From Pelobacter sp. UBA6093 (lineage in GTDB: Bacteria; Desulfobacterota; Desulfuromonadia; Desulfuromonadales; Syntrophotaleaceae): 64,000 bases of DNA. A program made the translations under genes and the position numbers. The notes below the pieces were generated by a model. That model saw nothing but the letters and a program-made list of their open reading frames with translations. It did not search any database and was not told the DNA's origin. The stretch covers positions 62,001 to 126,000 of the forward strand of contig DIWZ01000032.1 in the NCBI GenBank assembly GCA_002435955.1, in the 5' to 3' direction. Of this stretch, positions 33,695 to 43,860 are shown piece by piece (within the stretch, counting starts at the first letter, position 1; each line of letters starts with the position of its first letter).

Positions 33695-35113
33695 TCAATC
33701 ATCCTCACCACCATCAACCTCAATACCGAACTTGGCCAACCGGTAACGAATGGAGCGAAAGGTAATGCCGAGCAGTTCCGCGGCGCGTTTACGCACCCCC
33801 CCGGTGCGATCCAGGGCCTTGAGCAGGATATCCTTCTCAATGGCACCCAGATAGGCATCGAGGTCGAGTCCATCCTCGGGCAAAGCGGCAAGGGACCTGT
33901 CACCACCGGCATCGACGCTGCCACGAATCTGCGGCGGCAGGCTATCCTCGCTCAAAGCCTCGCCGCGCCCCAATACCACGCAGCGCTCCATGGAATTTTC
34001 CAGTTCGCGAATGTTGCCGGGCCAGTGGTAGTCGAGCAGTCGACGCATGACGGCATCGGGGACCGGCAAGTCGGGATTGCCCGACAACTTGCCCAAAAAA
34101 TGCCGGATCAACAAAGGAATATCCTCGCGCCGGTCGCGCAAAGGCGGCAGCGCGATCTGGATGACATTGAGGCGATAATACAGATCTTCGCGAAACTGCT
34201 CGACGGCCACCGCCTGAGCCAAGTCCTTGTTGGTCGCCGCCACCAGGCGCACATCCACCTTGAGATCGCGGGTGCCGCCGACTCGGCGAAATTCGCGTTC
34301 CTGAATCACGCGCAGCAGTTTCACCTGCATCATGGGGGGCAGTTCGGCGATTTCGTCCAGAAACAAGGTGCCGCCGTCGGCCACTTCAAACAAACCGTCC
34401 TTCTGGTGTACCGCTCCGGTAAAAGCACCCTTCTCATGCCCGAACAGTTCGCTTTCGAGCAGGTTTTCCGGGATCGCTCCGCAATTGATGGCAACGAAGG
34501 ACCTATCCCTGCGGTCGCTGTTGTAATGAATGGCCCGGGCCACCAATTCCTTGCCGGTGCCGCTTTCGCCGGTAACAAGCACATTGACCCTGCTGGCGGC
34601 AACTTTTTCGATAAGGTTGTAGACCTCCTGCATGACCTTGCTTTTGCCGATGATGTTGGCAAAGGAGAACCGCTGGCCCAGCTCCTTTTTCAGCTGCAGG
34701 TTTTCCCGACGCAACTCGATGCGCTCCAGGGCATTTTCCACCACCAGGCGGATCTCTTCGTTTTTGAAGGGCTTGGTGATGTAATCGTAGGCGCCCTTTT
34801 TCATGGCATCGACCGCTTGCTCGGTGGTGGAAAAAGCGGTGATCATGATCATCGCCGTGGCCGGGCACCGCTCCTTGACATAATCCAGTACACCAAAGCC
34901 ATCCAGACGCGGCATCTTGATATCGCTGATAATCAGGTCGTAGGCCTGCTCCTTGAGCCGCATAACGGCCTGTTGGCCGTCGCCGACCGCTTCGACCTGA
35001 TACCCGTCCCTCTGCAGCAAGATGCAAAGAAAATCACGCATGCTCTCTTCATCGTCGACGATAAGGATGCGATGCCGTTTTTCACGCAGGTTGTCTTTGC
35101 CTGAGTTTTTCAA
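33695..35113 (-). CDS. pilR: Sigma-54-dependent response regulator PilR
   Basis: 472 residues; the start is a TTG (no ATG lies ahead of the receiver core). Receiver domain 15-130 with IVDDEE and phospho-Asp in LIISDIKMPRLDG. The AAA+ domain has Walker A GESGTGKE, the sigma-54 loop GAFTGA in KGAFTGAVHQ and Walker B GGTLFLDEIAELP. The C-terminal Fis-type HTH is KRAAELLGITFRSIRYRLAKFG. It should activate pilA. It is separated from pilS by 654 bases of repeats. Confidence 0.95.
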   Translation of the reverse strand: MKNSGKDNLREKRHRILIVDDEESMRDFLCILLQRDGYQVEAVGDGQQAVMRLKEQAYDLIISDIKMPRLDGFGVLDYVKERCPATAMIMITAFSTTEQAVDAMKKGAYDYITKPFKNEEIRLVVENALERIELRRENLQLKKELGQRFSFANIIGKSKVMQEVYNLIEKVAASRVNVLVTGESGTGKELVARAIHYNSDRRDRSFVAINCGAIPENLLESELFGHEKGAFTGAVHQKDGLFEVADGGTLFLDEIAELPPMMQVKLLRVIQEREFRRVGGTRDLKVDVRLVAATNKDLAQAVAVEQFREDLYYRLNVIQIALPPLRDRREDIPLLIRHFLGKLSGNPDLPVPDAVMRRLLDYHWPGNIRELENSMERCVVLGRGEALSEDSLPPQIRGSVDAGGDRSLAALPEDGLDLDAYLGAIEKDILLKALDRTGGVRKRAAELLGITFRSIRYRLAKFGIEVDGGEDD

Positions 35114-35767
35114 TGGGATTACAATCCTTTTTTGCTGCTTTCGTAAAAACTTTATAGGATGGCCAGATTAAGGCAGAAATAGCCAAACAACATGTATACC
35201 ACAAAAACTAAAACCCGGATGGAACACAGATAACGGCGGATGCACACAGATGACTGCCACTTCAAAACCTAATCTCACCACTCGCTCGCTGCTCTCGCTA
35301 GAGACACAGAGAGAAGCCAGGGAGGAAACCTTTAAACCCTGAATGGGACGCGGATAACATCTGATGCGCGCGGATCTTCGCGGATCAAACCCAAAACCGA
35401 AACCTTTGATCGAACACGGATAACTGCCGCGTCAAAACCTAATCTCGCCACCCGCTCGCTGCTCTCGCTAGAGCCACGGAGACCACGGAGAAAAATCTGT
35501 GAATCCAAAGCCTGTGCCTTAACATCAACGAGGTTAGATCCTGTTTTCTCAAGGTGTTCTCTGTGTCTCTAGTGAACGAAGTGAACGGGTGGTGCCAAGC
35601 TTGATATTGACTCTCACCAGCGGCACTGCCCTCGCTAGTCTCGCTTGAGGCACAGCGTACATAAAGGAAAGTCTGTTTTTGTTTTAAGGCGCTACCCCTG
35701 CATCCCCTTTATCCTAGTCAACATGAGATTTTCGGTGTTATCCGTCGTTATCCGAAGTTAACTGTGT
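35114..35767. repeat. Repeat-rich block between pilS and pilR
   Basis: No gene in 654 bases. A direct repeat of about 50 bases occurs at 35261-35310 and 35431-35480 (both contain AACCTAATCTC, then GCTCGCTGCTCTCGCTAGAG). An inverted, diverged copy lies at about 35552-35593 (CTCTAGTGAACGAAGTGAACGG). Flanking AACACGGATAAC/GATAACATCTG units resemble the common GGATAAC-type dispersed repeats. The tail at 7346-7371 is related. Confidence 0.75.
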
Positions 35768-37459
35768 TCAACATGAAGTTTCGGTTTCGGCTTTTCCCGC
35801 GTAGACTTTTTCCGCATCTGCCGGCAGATGAATGACAAATTTTGCGCCGCCCTGGGGGCTGCTATGCAGTTCAAGGGTACCGTCATGTGCCTCGACAATG
35901 GTGTGCACCGTGGCCAGTCCCAGGCCTGTTCCGTGATCCTTGGTGGTAAAGAAAGGATCATAGATTTTTTGCCGCAGTTCGGGCGGCACGCCCGGACCGG
36001 AATCGGCGACGCTCAAGTCCCCGGTGGACGGAGAATATTCAAACACCAGTTGCCCCCCTGTCGGCATCGCCTCGGCGGCATTGATGAGCAGATTCCATAA
36101 CGCCTGTCGTAATTGCCTGCGATCCCCATACAACAAGGCATCGGGTGGACAACTACGCTCGATCTTCACAGCGGCGAATCGTCCGTCCCCGGCACACAGG
36201 TCGGCAAGCTCGTGCACCAGTTCCGCAGCCTTGAACCATTCTTTTTCCGGACGAGACGGGCGTGCGAACAGAAGAAACTCTTTCAGGAGATCATTCAGCC
36301 GATCGGCTTCTTTGATCACGATGTTCATCAGGTGACGGTCCTCACTGGTAAGGGCGTCATTTTCTCTGAGAAGTTGCACCGAACCACTGATGGATGCCAG
36401 TGGATTGCGGATTTCATGGGCCAAGCCAGCCGCCAGTTGCCCAACCGCAGCCAACCGGTCGTTGCGCTTGAGGCGCTCTTCCATCTCTTTTAAATGGGTC
36501 AGGTCCTGAAATGTGATCAGTAACCCATCGACCTGCCGGGCTGGATCGGTCAAAATTGACGTGTTGTAACCCACAGGCCGAGAATGTCCGGAATAGTCGA
36601 CAAGACGCCCCTCCCCCCTGGCAATGACCTGGAATTGGTCCTCGACCATCAAGCCTTGATCGGGAAAGAATTGGGAAACATTGGCATTGTATAATTCCTG
36701 AAAACGGCCACCGAGCATTTCCTCGGCAGCGGCATTCAGGGAACGAATGCGCAACTGGCGATCGACGATTAACAATCCACTGGTTATATTCGCCAGTATC
36801 GCCTGATTCAACCGCTCCAGTTCTTCGTAATCGATTTCGATCTGCTGTCGCACATCCTCGCTGTGGCGCAGCCGACTGACGAGTAAACCGCCAAGCACGC
36901 CGACGACAAGAAACGCAAAGACATTGATAAACAGCGTATAAAGTACCTGAGCCCCGTCGATATCCATCGGTATGGCGACGCCCGTCAAGGTCGGCAGGTG
37001 CCGATAGTACTGCAGATTAATCAAACTGCCATAGAGAATGGCCGCGGCGGAAGCAACCAGCAGCACGTCCCTGCGGGAAAGGAGCAACACACTGCACAAA
37101 ATGATCAGAATATAAAAGGATGAAAAGACACTTTCGATGCCGCCGGTCAGATAAATCAACAGGGTGGCAAAGACCAGATCCCATACAATCTGGGCCTGCG
37201 CCAGCCAGCGCATCGGTCCGATATTTTTCACCAGCACCAGAGAAATAAGCGCCTGGAGATACGATGCCGCAACCAGCACGTAAAGATAGCGAAGAACAAA
37301 CCACTGCTGCTCTACGTCACCCCGGATCTGAAACAGGATGGCGCCGCCGAGAAACAAACTGATGACCAGTACCCGAATCCCCAGAAACCACCGCATCAGC
37401 CTGGGAGTCAGACGCTGCCCTCCCAACCAAGGCAACATGCCGGAACTTTTTGGATACAT
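35768..37459 (-). CDS. pilS: Membrane sensor histidine kinase PilS
   Basis: 563 residues. About six membrane spans in residues 20-195 (LVISLFLGGAILF ... LFINVFAFLVVGVLGGLLV). A PAS domain covers about 215-325 (ILANITSGLLIVDRQLRIRS). The kinase core has H-box GLAHEIRNPLASISGSVQLL, N-box NLLINAAEAM, and G boxes DSGPGVP and GTGLGLATV. It phosphorylates PilR, in other bacteria in response to membrane pilin level. Its ATG overlaps the pilC stop (TGATG). Confidence 0.93.
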   Translation of the reverse strand: MYPKSSGMLPWLGGQRLTPRLMRWFLGIRVLVISLFLGGAILFQIRGDVEQQWFVLRYLYVLVAASYLQALISLVLVKNIGPMRWLAQAQIVWDLVFATLLIYLTGGIESVFSSFYILIILCSVLLLSRRDVLLVASAAAILYGSLINLQYYRHLPTLTGVAIPMDIDGAQVLYTLFINVFAFLVVGVLGGLLVSRLRHSEDVRQQIEIDYEELERLNQAILANITSGLLIVDRQLRIRSLNAAAEEMLGGRFQELYNANVSQFFPDQGLMVEDQFQVIARGEGRLVDYSGHSRPVGYNTSILTDPARQVDGLLITFQDLTHLKEMEERLKRNDRLAAVGQLAAGLAHEIRNPLASISGSVQLLRENDALTSEDRHLMNIVIKEADRLNDLLKEFLLFARPSRPEKEWFKAAELVHELADLCAGDGRFAAVKIERSCPPDALLYGDRRQLRQALWNLLINAAEAMPTGGQLVFEYSPSTGDLSVADSGPGVPPELRQKIYDPFFTTKDHGTGLGLATVHTIVEAHDGTLELHSSPQGGAKFVIHLPADAEKVYAGKAETETSC

Positions 37460-38676
37460 CAGCCGCCGACAGTCCCTGCGATTTTGAAAATAGGCAGATA
37501 CATGGCGATGACCAGGCCTCCGACGGTAGTCCCCAGGAACAGCATGAGCATCGGTTCCAACATGGCGGTCAGGTTATTCACCGCCTCGTCGACCTCGTCA
37601 TCGTAAAAGTCTGCAATTTTATTAAGCATGCTGTCGATAGAACCGGACTGTTCACCAACGCCGATCATCTGGCAGACCATCGGCGGGAATACCCCGGTTT
37701 TTTCCAGCGGGTCAGCGATAGTCTTGCCTTCACTGATGCTTTGCCGAACCTTGTAGATGGCGTTTTCCACCGTTTTGTTGCCGGCCGTTTTGGCGACGAT
37801 ATCAAGACCATCGAGGATCGGCACGCCGCTGGAAATCATGGTACCCAACGTACGGGAAAACTTGGCAACAGAAACTTTTCGAATCAAAATGCCAAATACC
37901 GGCAATTTCAAGGCATAGGCATCGACCAGAGCCCGCCCCTTGGGGGTGGCATAAAAACGCTTAAAAAGAAAAATGAACAGCATCACACCTGCGATAATAG
38001 CAATTATCCAACTTTGAATAAAATCGCTTATGGCGATGACAATCCTTGTCGGCATCGGCAACACACCACCAAAATCGGCAAACATTTTCTCGAAAGCAGG
38101 AATAACAAAAACGAGAATAACCCCGATAACAATAACCGCAATACCCACGACGGTGCCGGGGTAGGTCATGGCACCCTTGACTTTTTTCTTGAGCTTATGA
38201 GCCTTTTCAAAGTACGCGGCCAAGCGGTTCAGGATTGTGTCCAGAATACCGCCTACCTCACCCGCCGCGACCAGATTGACGAACAGTTCATCGAAAATTT
38301 TCGGGTGCTTTTTCAGGGCATCGGCAAAAGTGGATCCGGATTCAACGCTTTCCTTGACCTGGAGTAAAACCTGCTTGAACATTTTATTGCTTTGCTGGCG
38401 ACTTAAGATATCCAGACACTGGACAAGGGCAAGTCCGGCATCGATCATGGTGGCAAACTGTCGAGTAAAGACGACGATCTCCTTGGTGCTGACCTTATTG
38501 CCAAACCCGGGGATCTTGATATCGATATCGAGGCCTTTGCCCCGTTCCCGAATATTGGAAGGCATAATCCCCTGCCGGCGCAACTGGGCACCGACAGCAG
38601 CCTCGTTCGGGGCTTCCATCTCACCTTTTTGCACCTGACCTGTGCGGGTTTTTCCTGTCCATGCGTATTTGGCCAC
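37459..38676 (-). CDS. pilC: Inner membrane platform protein PilC
   Basis: 405 residues. N-terminal KYAWTGKTRTGQVQKGEME is typical. Two GspF domains: first FTRQFATMIDAGLALVQCL, second FSRTLGTMISSGVPILDGLD, each followed by membrane spans (GIAVIVIGVILVFVIPAF; MLEPMLMLFLGTTVGGLVIA). It connects PilB/PilT motors to the pilus base. It follows pilT after 223 bases. Confidence 0.96.
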   Translation of the reverse strand: MAKYAWTGKTRTGQVQKGEMEAPNEAAVGAQLRRQGIMPSNIRERGKGLDIDIKIPGFGNKVSTKEIVVFTRQFATMIDAGLALVQCLDILSRQQSNKMFKQVLLQVKESVESGSTFADALKKHPKIFDELFVNLVAAGEVGGILDTILNRLAAYFEKAHKLKKKVKGAMTYPGTVVGIAVIVIGVILVFVIPAFEKMFADFGGVLPMPTRIVIAISDFIQSWIIAIIAGVMLFIFLFKRFYATPKGRALVDAYALKLPVFGILIRKVSVAKFSRTLGTMISSGVPILDGLDIVAKTAGNKTVENAIYKVRQSISEGKTIADPLEKTGVFPPMVCQMIGVGEQSGSIDSMLNKIADFYDDEVDEAVNNLTAMLEPMLMLFLGTTVGGLVIAMYLPIFKIAGTVGG

Positions 38677-38816
38677 GGTTTCCTCCCTGGACTTGATTCG
38701 CAGTATAAAAAAAATGGATCCTAAATGCTTATTTTGTCAACAGGGTCCGTTTTGCAAGCTTGTAACCGGACTGCACTGAATAAACATCAATTTTTTCGTG
38801 TCCGAATGTCATGGCC

Positions 38817-38840
38817 TTTCGATTTCGATTTCGATTTCGA
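38817..38840. repeat. (TTTCGA)x4 hexanucleotide repeat
   Basis: Four exact TTTCGA units in the 223-base pilT-pilC gap. Nothing else recognisable lies in the gap. It is short and may be slippage-prone. Confidence 0.8.
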
Positions 38841-38899
38841 TTCTTTATTCCGACACTGTTATATTGATCGGGCCTTGATTTTCAGTCCGACCTCATAGC

Positions 38900-40024
38900 T
38901 TATTGGCTGACCCGAACCTGCCGCTTGAGAATAGCGGCGGGATTGGCCAGCATCTGCCTCAGTTCATCGGGCTCCGAAGAGCGCGCCAAGGCGATATCCA
39001 TGGAAATCAGCTTTCGATAACAGAGCATGAACAGGGACTGATTCATGGTTTGCATACCGAACTTATCCTGCCCCATCTGCATCTGTGAGTAAATTTGATG
39101 GATTTTGTCATCCCGGATCAAGGCGCGGATGGCCGTATTGGGGACCATGACCTCCAGAGCCAGCACCCGTCCATGACCACTGACCCTGGGCAGAAGATTC
39201 TGGGAGAGAACGCCTTCGAGTACGAAAGACAATTGCGTACGAACCTGAGTTTGCTGATTGGTGGGGAAAACATCGACAATACGGTTGATGGTCTGCACAC
39301 AGGAATTGGTATGCAACGTGGCAAAGCAGAGATGACCGGTTTCGGCGATGGTCAAGGCCGCTTCGATGGTTTCGAGATCCCGCAACTCGCCAACCAGCAC
39401 GACATCGGGATCCTGGCGCAGGATATATTTAAGTGCCTTTTTAAAAGATTGAGTATCGGAGCCGACCTCGCGCTGATTAACTACGCAATTTTTGTGGGGA
39501 TGAATATATTCGATCGGATCTTCAATGGTGATGATGTGGTCGTGGCGTTCCGTATTGATGGCATCGATGATAGAAGCCAGAGTCGTCGACTTGCCACTTC
39601 CGGTAGGTCCCGTTACCAAGACGAGGCCACGTGGTTTACGGGATATATCCTTGACAACCGGCGGCAACCCCAACTCTTCGAAGGTGAGGAACTTGTAAGG
39701 GATCATCCTGAATGCCCCGGCCAGGGCACCGCGTTGCATAAAGATGTTGCCGCGGAATCGTGCCAGACCTTTTACGCCAAAGGACAAATCCAGTTCGTTT
39801 TCTTCCTCGAACTTGCGTTTTTGGGTGTCGGTAAGAATGCTGTAGCAAAGTTGCTTGGTTTCGGCCGGGGAAAGGGAAGGATGGTTTAATCCTAGCACCT
39901 GCCCGTCAACCCTGACCTGTGGTGAAGTTCCGGTAGTGATATGAAGGTCGGAAGCTCCCATTTCAACCATGGTCTTCAATAGCTCGCGAATCCCGACTTT
40001 AACTTGCTGTTCCGCGTCCTGCAT
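38900..40024 (-). CDS. pilT: Pilus retraction ATPase PilT
   Basis: 374 residues from ATG 40024 (GGAGG 11 bases upstream); an ATG 13 codons earlier lacks an RBS. N-terminal domain LKTMVEMGASDLHITTGTSP, Walker A VTGPTGSGKSTT, Asp box and Walker B DPDVVLVGELRD, His box HLCFATLHTNS, and the retraction motif AIRALIRD near residue 290. It depolymerises pili. It lies between pilB and pilC. Confidence 0.95.
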   Translation of the reverse strand: MQDAEQQVKVGIRELLKTMVEMGASDLHITTGTSPQVRVDGQVLGLNHPSLSPAETKQLCYSILTDTQKRKFEEENELDLSFGVKGLARFRGNIFMQRGALAGAFRMIPYKFLTFEELGLPPVVKDISRKPRGLVLVTGPTGSGKSTTLASIIDAINTERHDHIITIEDPIEYIHPHKNCVVNQREVGSDTQSFKKALKYILRQDPDVVLVGELRDLETIEAALTIAETGHLCFATLHTNSCVQTINRIVDVFPTNQQTQVRTQLSFVLEGVLSQNLLPRVSGHGRVLALEVMVPNTAIRALIRDDKIHQIYSQMQMGQDKFGMQTMNQSLFMLCYRKLISMDIALARSSEPDELRQMLANPAAILKRQVRVSQ

Positions 40025-40194
40025 CGTTAAATAGTCCTCCAAAAAAATCAGATATTGATGCATTCTCGAATTTGATTCGTCTTGCTCAAATGACCCTATC
40101 TGGCATCCATACTTACAAAAGCGTGCAGTCTGGATCCCCGATCAAAATCCGAAATTCCGCTCCAGGGTTTTCAACACCCAATTTTGCCTGCCCC

Positions 40195-41895
<1,701 letters not shown>

Positions 41896-41999
41896 CAAGA
41901 AATCCTCTGATCAAATAAAAAAGTGGCAAAACTTAAAGAAGCATAACATTAAATATTCCGCAGATCAGTTAAAACCTTAAGCTAAACCAAGAATTCCAA

Positions 42000-42860
42000 T
42001 CAGCTTTTGCCTGCCATGTCAATCGCCTGTTTCATGACCCCAGCGGGAGAGTCTTGTCCGGTCCAGATGCGAAACGCCTCTTCACCCTGTGCGATGAGCA
42101 TGCCCAGCCCATCCGCAGCCGGATGCCCATGTTCGCGGGCCGTGGTTAACAACGGCGAAGCAGGCCTGCGGTAGACGATATCGTAAACCACGGCACCGGA
42201 CTGTAGCTGCTTCCAGGGGATTTCCTCGAAAATCTCCCCTTTCATCCCGAGGGAGGTACTGTTAAGCAGGAGGTCTGCCGATGGGCAGACTTCTGAAAGT
42301 TCCGATTCATCCAGTCCCAGCACAGCAAAAACCGTTCCCGGAAACAGACTGCGAAACGCCTGCGCTAGATCCTCGGCTTTTTGCCGGGTGCGGTTGGCGA
42401 TGCCGATCCAGGCCGCGCCCCTTGCGGCAAGCGCTACCAGTGCGGCGCGACCGGCACCACCGGCGCCAAGCATCAGGATACGGCGGCCCTGGGGATGAAA
42501 ACCCAGATCATGGGCGAGTGACTTTATGAGACCCGTCTCGTCGGTGTTATAACCGATCAGGCGCCCCCCTTCATTGAGGACGGTATTCACCGCGCCGATC
42601 ATGCGGGCCTTGGGATCGAGCTCATCAAGGTAGCGAAGAATCTTTTCCTTGTGGGGGATGGTGACGTTCACCCCGCGGATGCGCAAGGCACGCAGCGCCG
42701 CGACCGCTTCACCGAGATTATCCGGCTCCACTGGGAAGGGGACGTAGACGGCATCGAGACCGCTGGCCTGCAAGGCGGCGTTCTGCATGACCGGTGACAG
42801 TGAATGACCGACCGGGTGCCCGAATATGCCGAACACCTGCGTTGTACCTCGTATAATCAT
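42000..42860 (-). CDS. aroE: Shikimate dehydrogenase AroE
   Basis: 286 residues from ATG 42860. Substrate-binding VFGIFGHPVGHSLSPVMQNAAL (split around SLSP), the catalytic Lys in NVTIPHKEKIL, Asp in NTVLNEGGRLIGYNTDETG, NADP-binding LMLGAGGAGRAALVAL and NRTRQKAEDL. The start overlaps the ribF stop by ATGA. It sits 105 bases upstream of pilB and might share its transcript. Confidence 0.94.
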   Translation of the reverse strand: MIIRGTTQVFGIFGHPVGHSLSPVMQNAALQASGLDAVYVPFPVEPDNLGEAVAALRALRIRGVNVTIPHKEKILRYLDELDPKARMIGAVNTVLNEGGRLIGYNTDETGLIKSLAHDLGFHPQGRRILMLGAGGAGRAALVALAARGAAWIGIANRTRQKAEDLAQAFRSLFPGTVFAVLGLDESELSEVCPSADLLLNSTSLGMKGEIFEEIPWKQLQSGAVVYDIVYRRPASPLLTTAREHGHPAADGLGMLIAQGEEAFRIWTGQDSPAGVMKQAIDMAGKS

Positions 42861-43849
42861 GATGCCTGTCCTTCCCCGTCTGCCGCTTGACCGCAATCGA
42901 GATATTCCCGATATTCCACAATCCTTTCGCCCGGCAACAAAGCGCGGGCTCGGCGGATATCTTCCTGGATGGCAGCGCTCAATGCATCCGGGCCGTCAAA
43001 GCGTTTTTCATCCCGCAATCTCTCGACAAAATAGACCCGCAGACTTTCTCCGTAGAGATCCCCTTCAAAATCGAACAGATGAACTTCGATGAAAAACCCC
43101 GCGGCGCAGAAAGTCGGATTCCGGCCGAGGTTCATAACGCCGTCATACAGATGGTCGCCGCGTTTAACCTTGACCGCATAAACACCGGGACTGGGCATCA
43201 GTTCCTTGTCGGTTTTGAGATTGGCGGTGGGAAAACCGAGCTGTGAGCCTCGACCAAAACCATGCACCACCTTGCCTTCAAAGGTGTAATGTCGACCAAG
43301 AACCTGCACCACTTCGCGCACTTGACCCTGGTTGATCATTTCCCGCACCCGTGTCGAACTGTATACCTGTCCGCCGGTAGCGATAGGCTCCAGCACCTCC
43401 ACCGCAAATCCCAGATACTCGCCCATACGACGCAGCAACTGGATGTCACCTGAACGATCCTTGCCGAAAAGATAGTCGTAACCGACCACCAGATGACTGA
43501 CCCCGATCTTTTCAACCAGGATCTCCCGAACGAAGCGGTGCGCCGGAAGTTCAGCCAATTCACGGGTAAAAGGGGCGCAAATCAGCACATCGATGCAGGA
43601 GGCCTCTATCAACATCTCCTTTTCGGGATAGGTGTTGATAAGGGCCGGGGCATACTCCGGCGCCACGATTTTCAACGGGTGGGGAACAAAGGTGTAAACC
43701 ACCGAGGTCCCCCCTATTTCGCGGCTGCGCCTGACCACCCTCCTGAATATTTCACGATGACCCAGATGAATGCCATCAAAGTTGCCGATCGTGACAACGG
43801 CATTTGCAATAGGACTTGTCAACTCTTCCAGATCACGAATAATTTTCAT
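42857..43849 (-). CDS. ribF: Bifunctional riboflavin kinase/FAD synthetase RibF
   Basis: 330 residues from ATG 43849; a TTG at 43864 that overlaps the rnr stop gives 335 and is also possible. N-terminal adenylyltransferase: VVTIGNFDGIHLGHREIFRR, VVGYDYLFGKDRSGD, YSSTRVREMINQG. C-terminal riboflavin kinase: VVHGFGRGSQLGFPTANL, GVYAVKV, NLGRNPTF, EVHLFDFEGDLYG. It makes FMN and FAD. It is located between rnr and aroE in a four-gene run. Confidence 0.94.
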   Translation of the reverse strand: MKIIRDLEELTSPIANAVVTIGNFDGIHLGHREIFRRVVRRSREIGGTSVVYTFVPHPLKIVAPEYAPALINTYPEKEMLIEASCIDVLICAPFTRELAELPAHRFVREILVEKIGVSHLVVGYDYLFGKDRSGDIQLLRRMGEYLGFAVEVLEPIATGGQVYSSTRVREMINQGQVREVVQVLGRHYTFEGKVVHGFGRGSQLGFPTANLKTDKELMPSPGVYAVKVKRGDHLYDGVMNLGRNPTFCAAGFFIEVHLFDFEGDLYGESLRVYFVERLRDEKRFDGPDALSAAIQEDIRRARALLPGERIVEYREYLDCGQAADGEGQAS

Positions 43850-43860
43850 AGCTGTTGAAT

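Noticed and set aside
35114..35767. Insertion sequence remnant between pilS and pilR
   Set aside because: No transposase fragment or terminal inverted repeats with target duplication could be seen; kept only as a repeat block.
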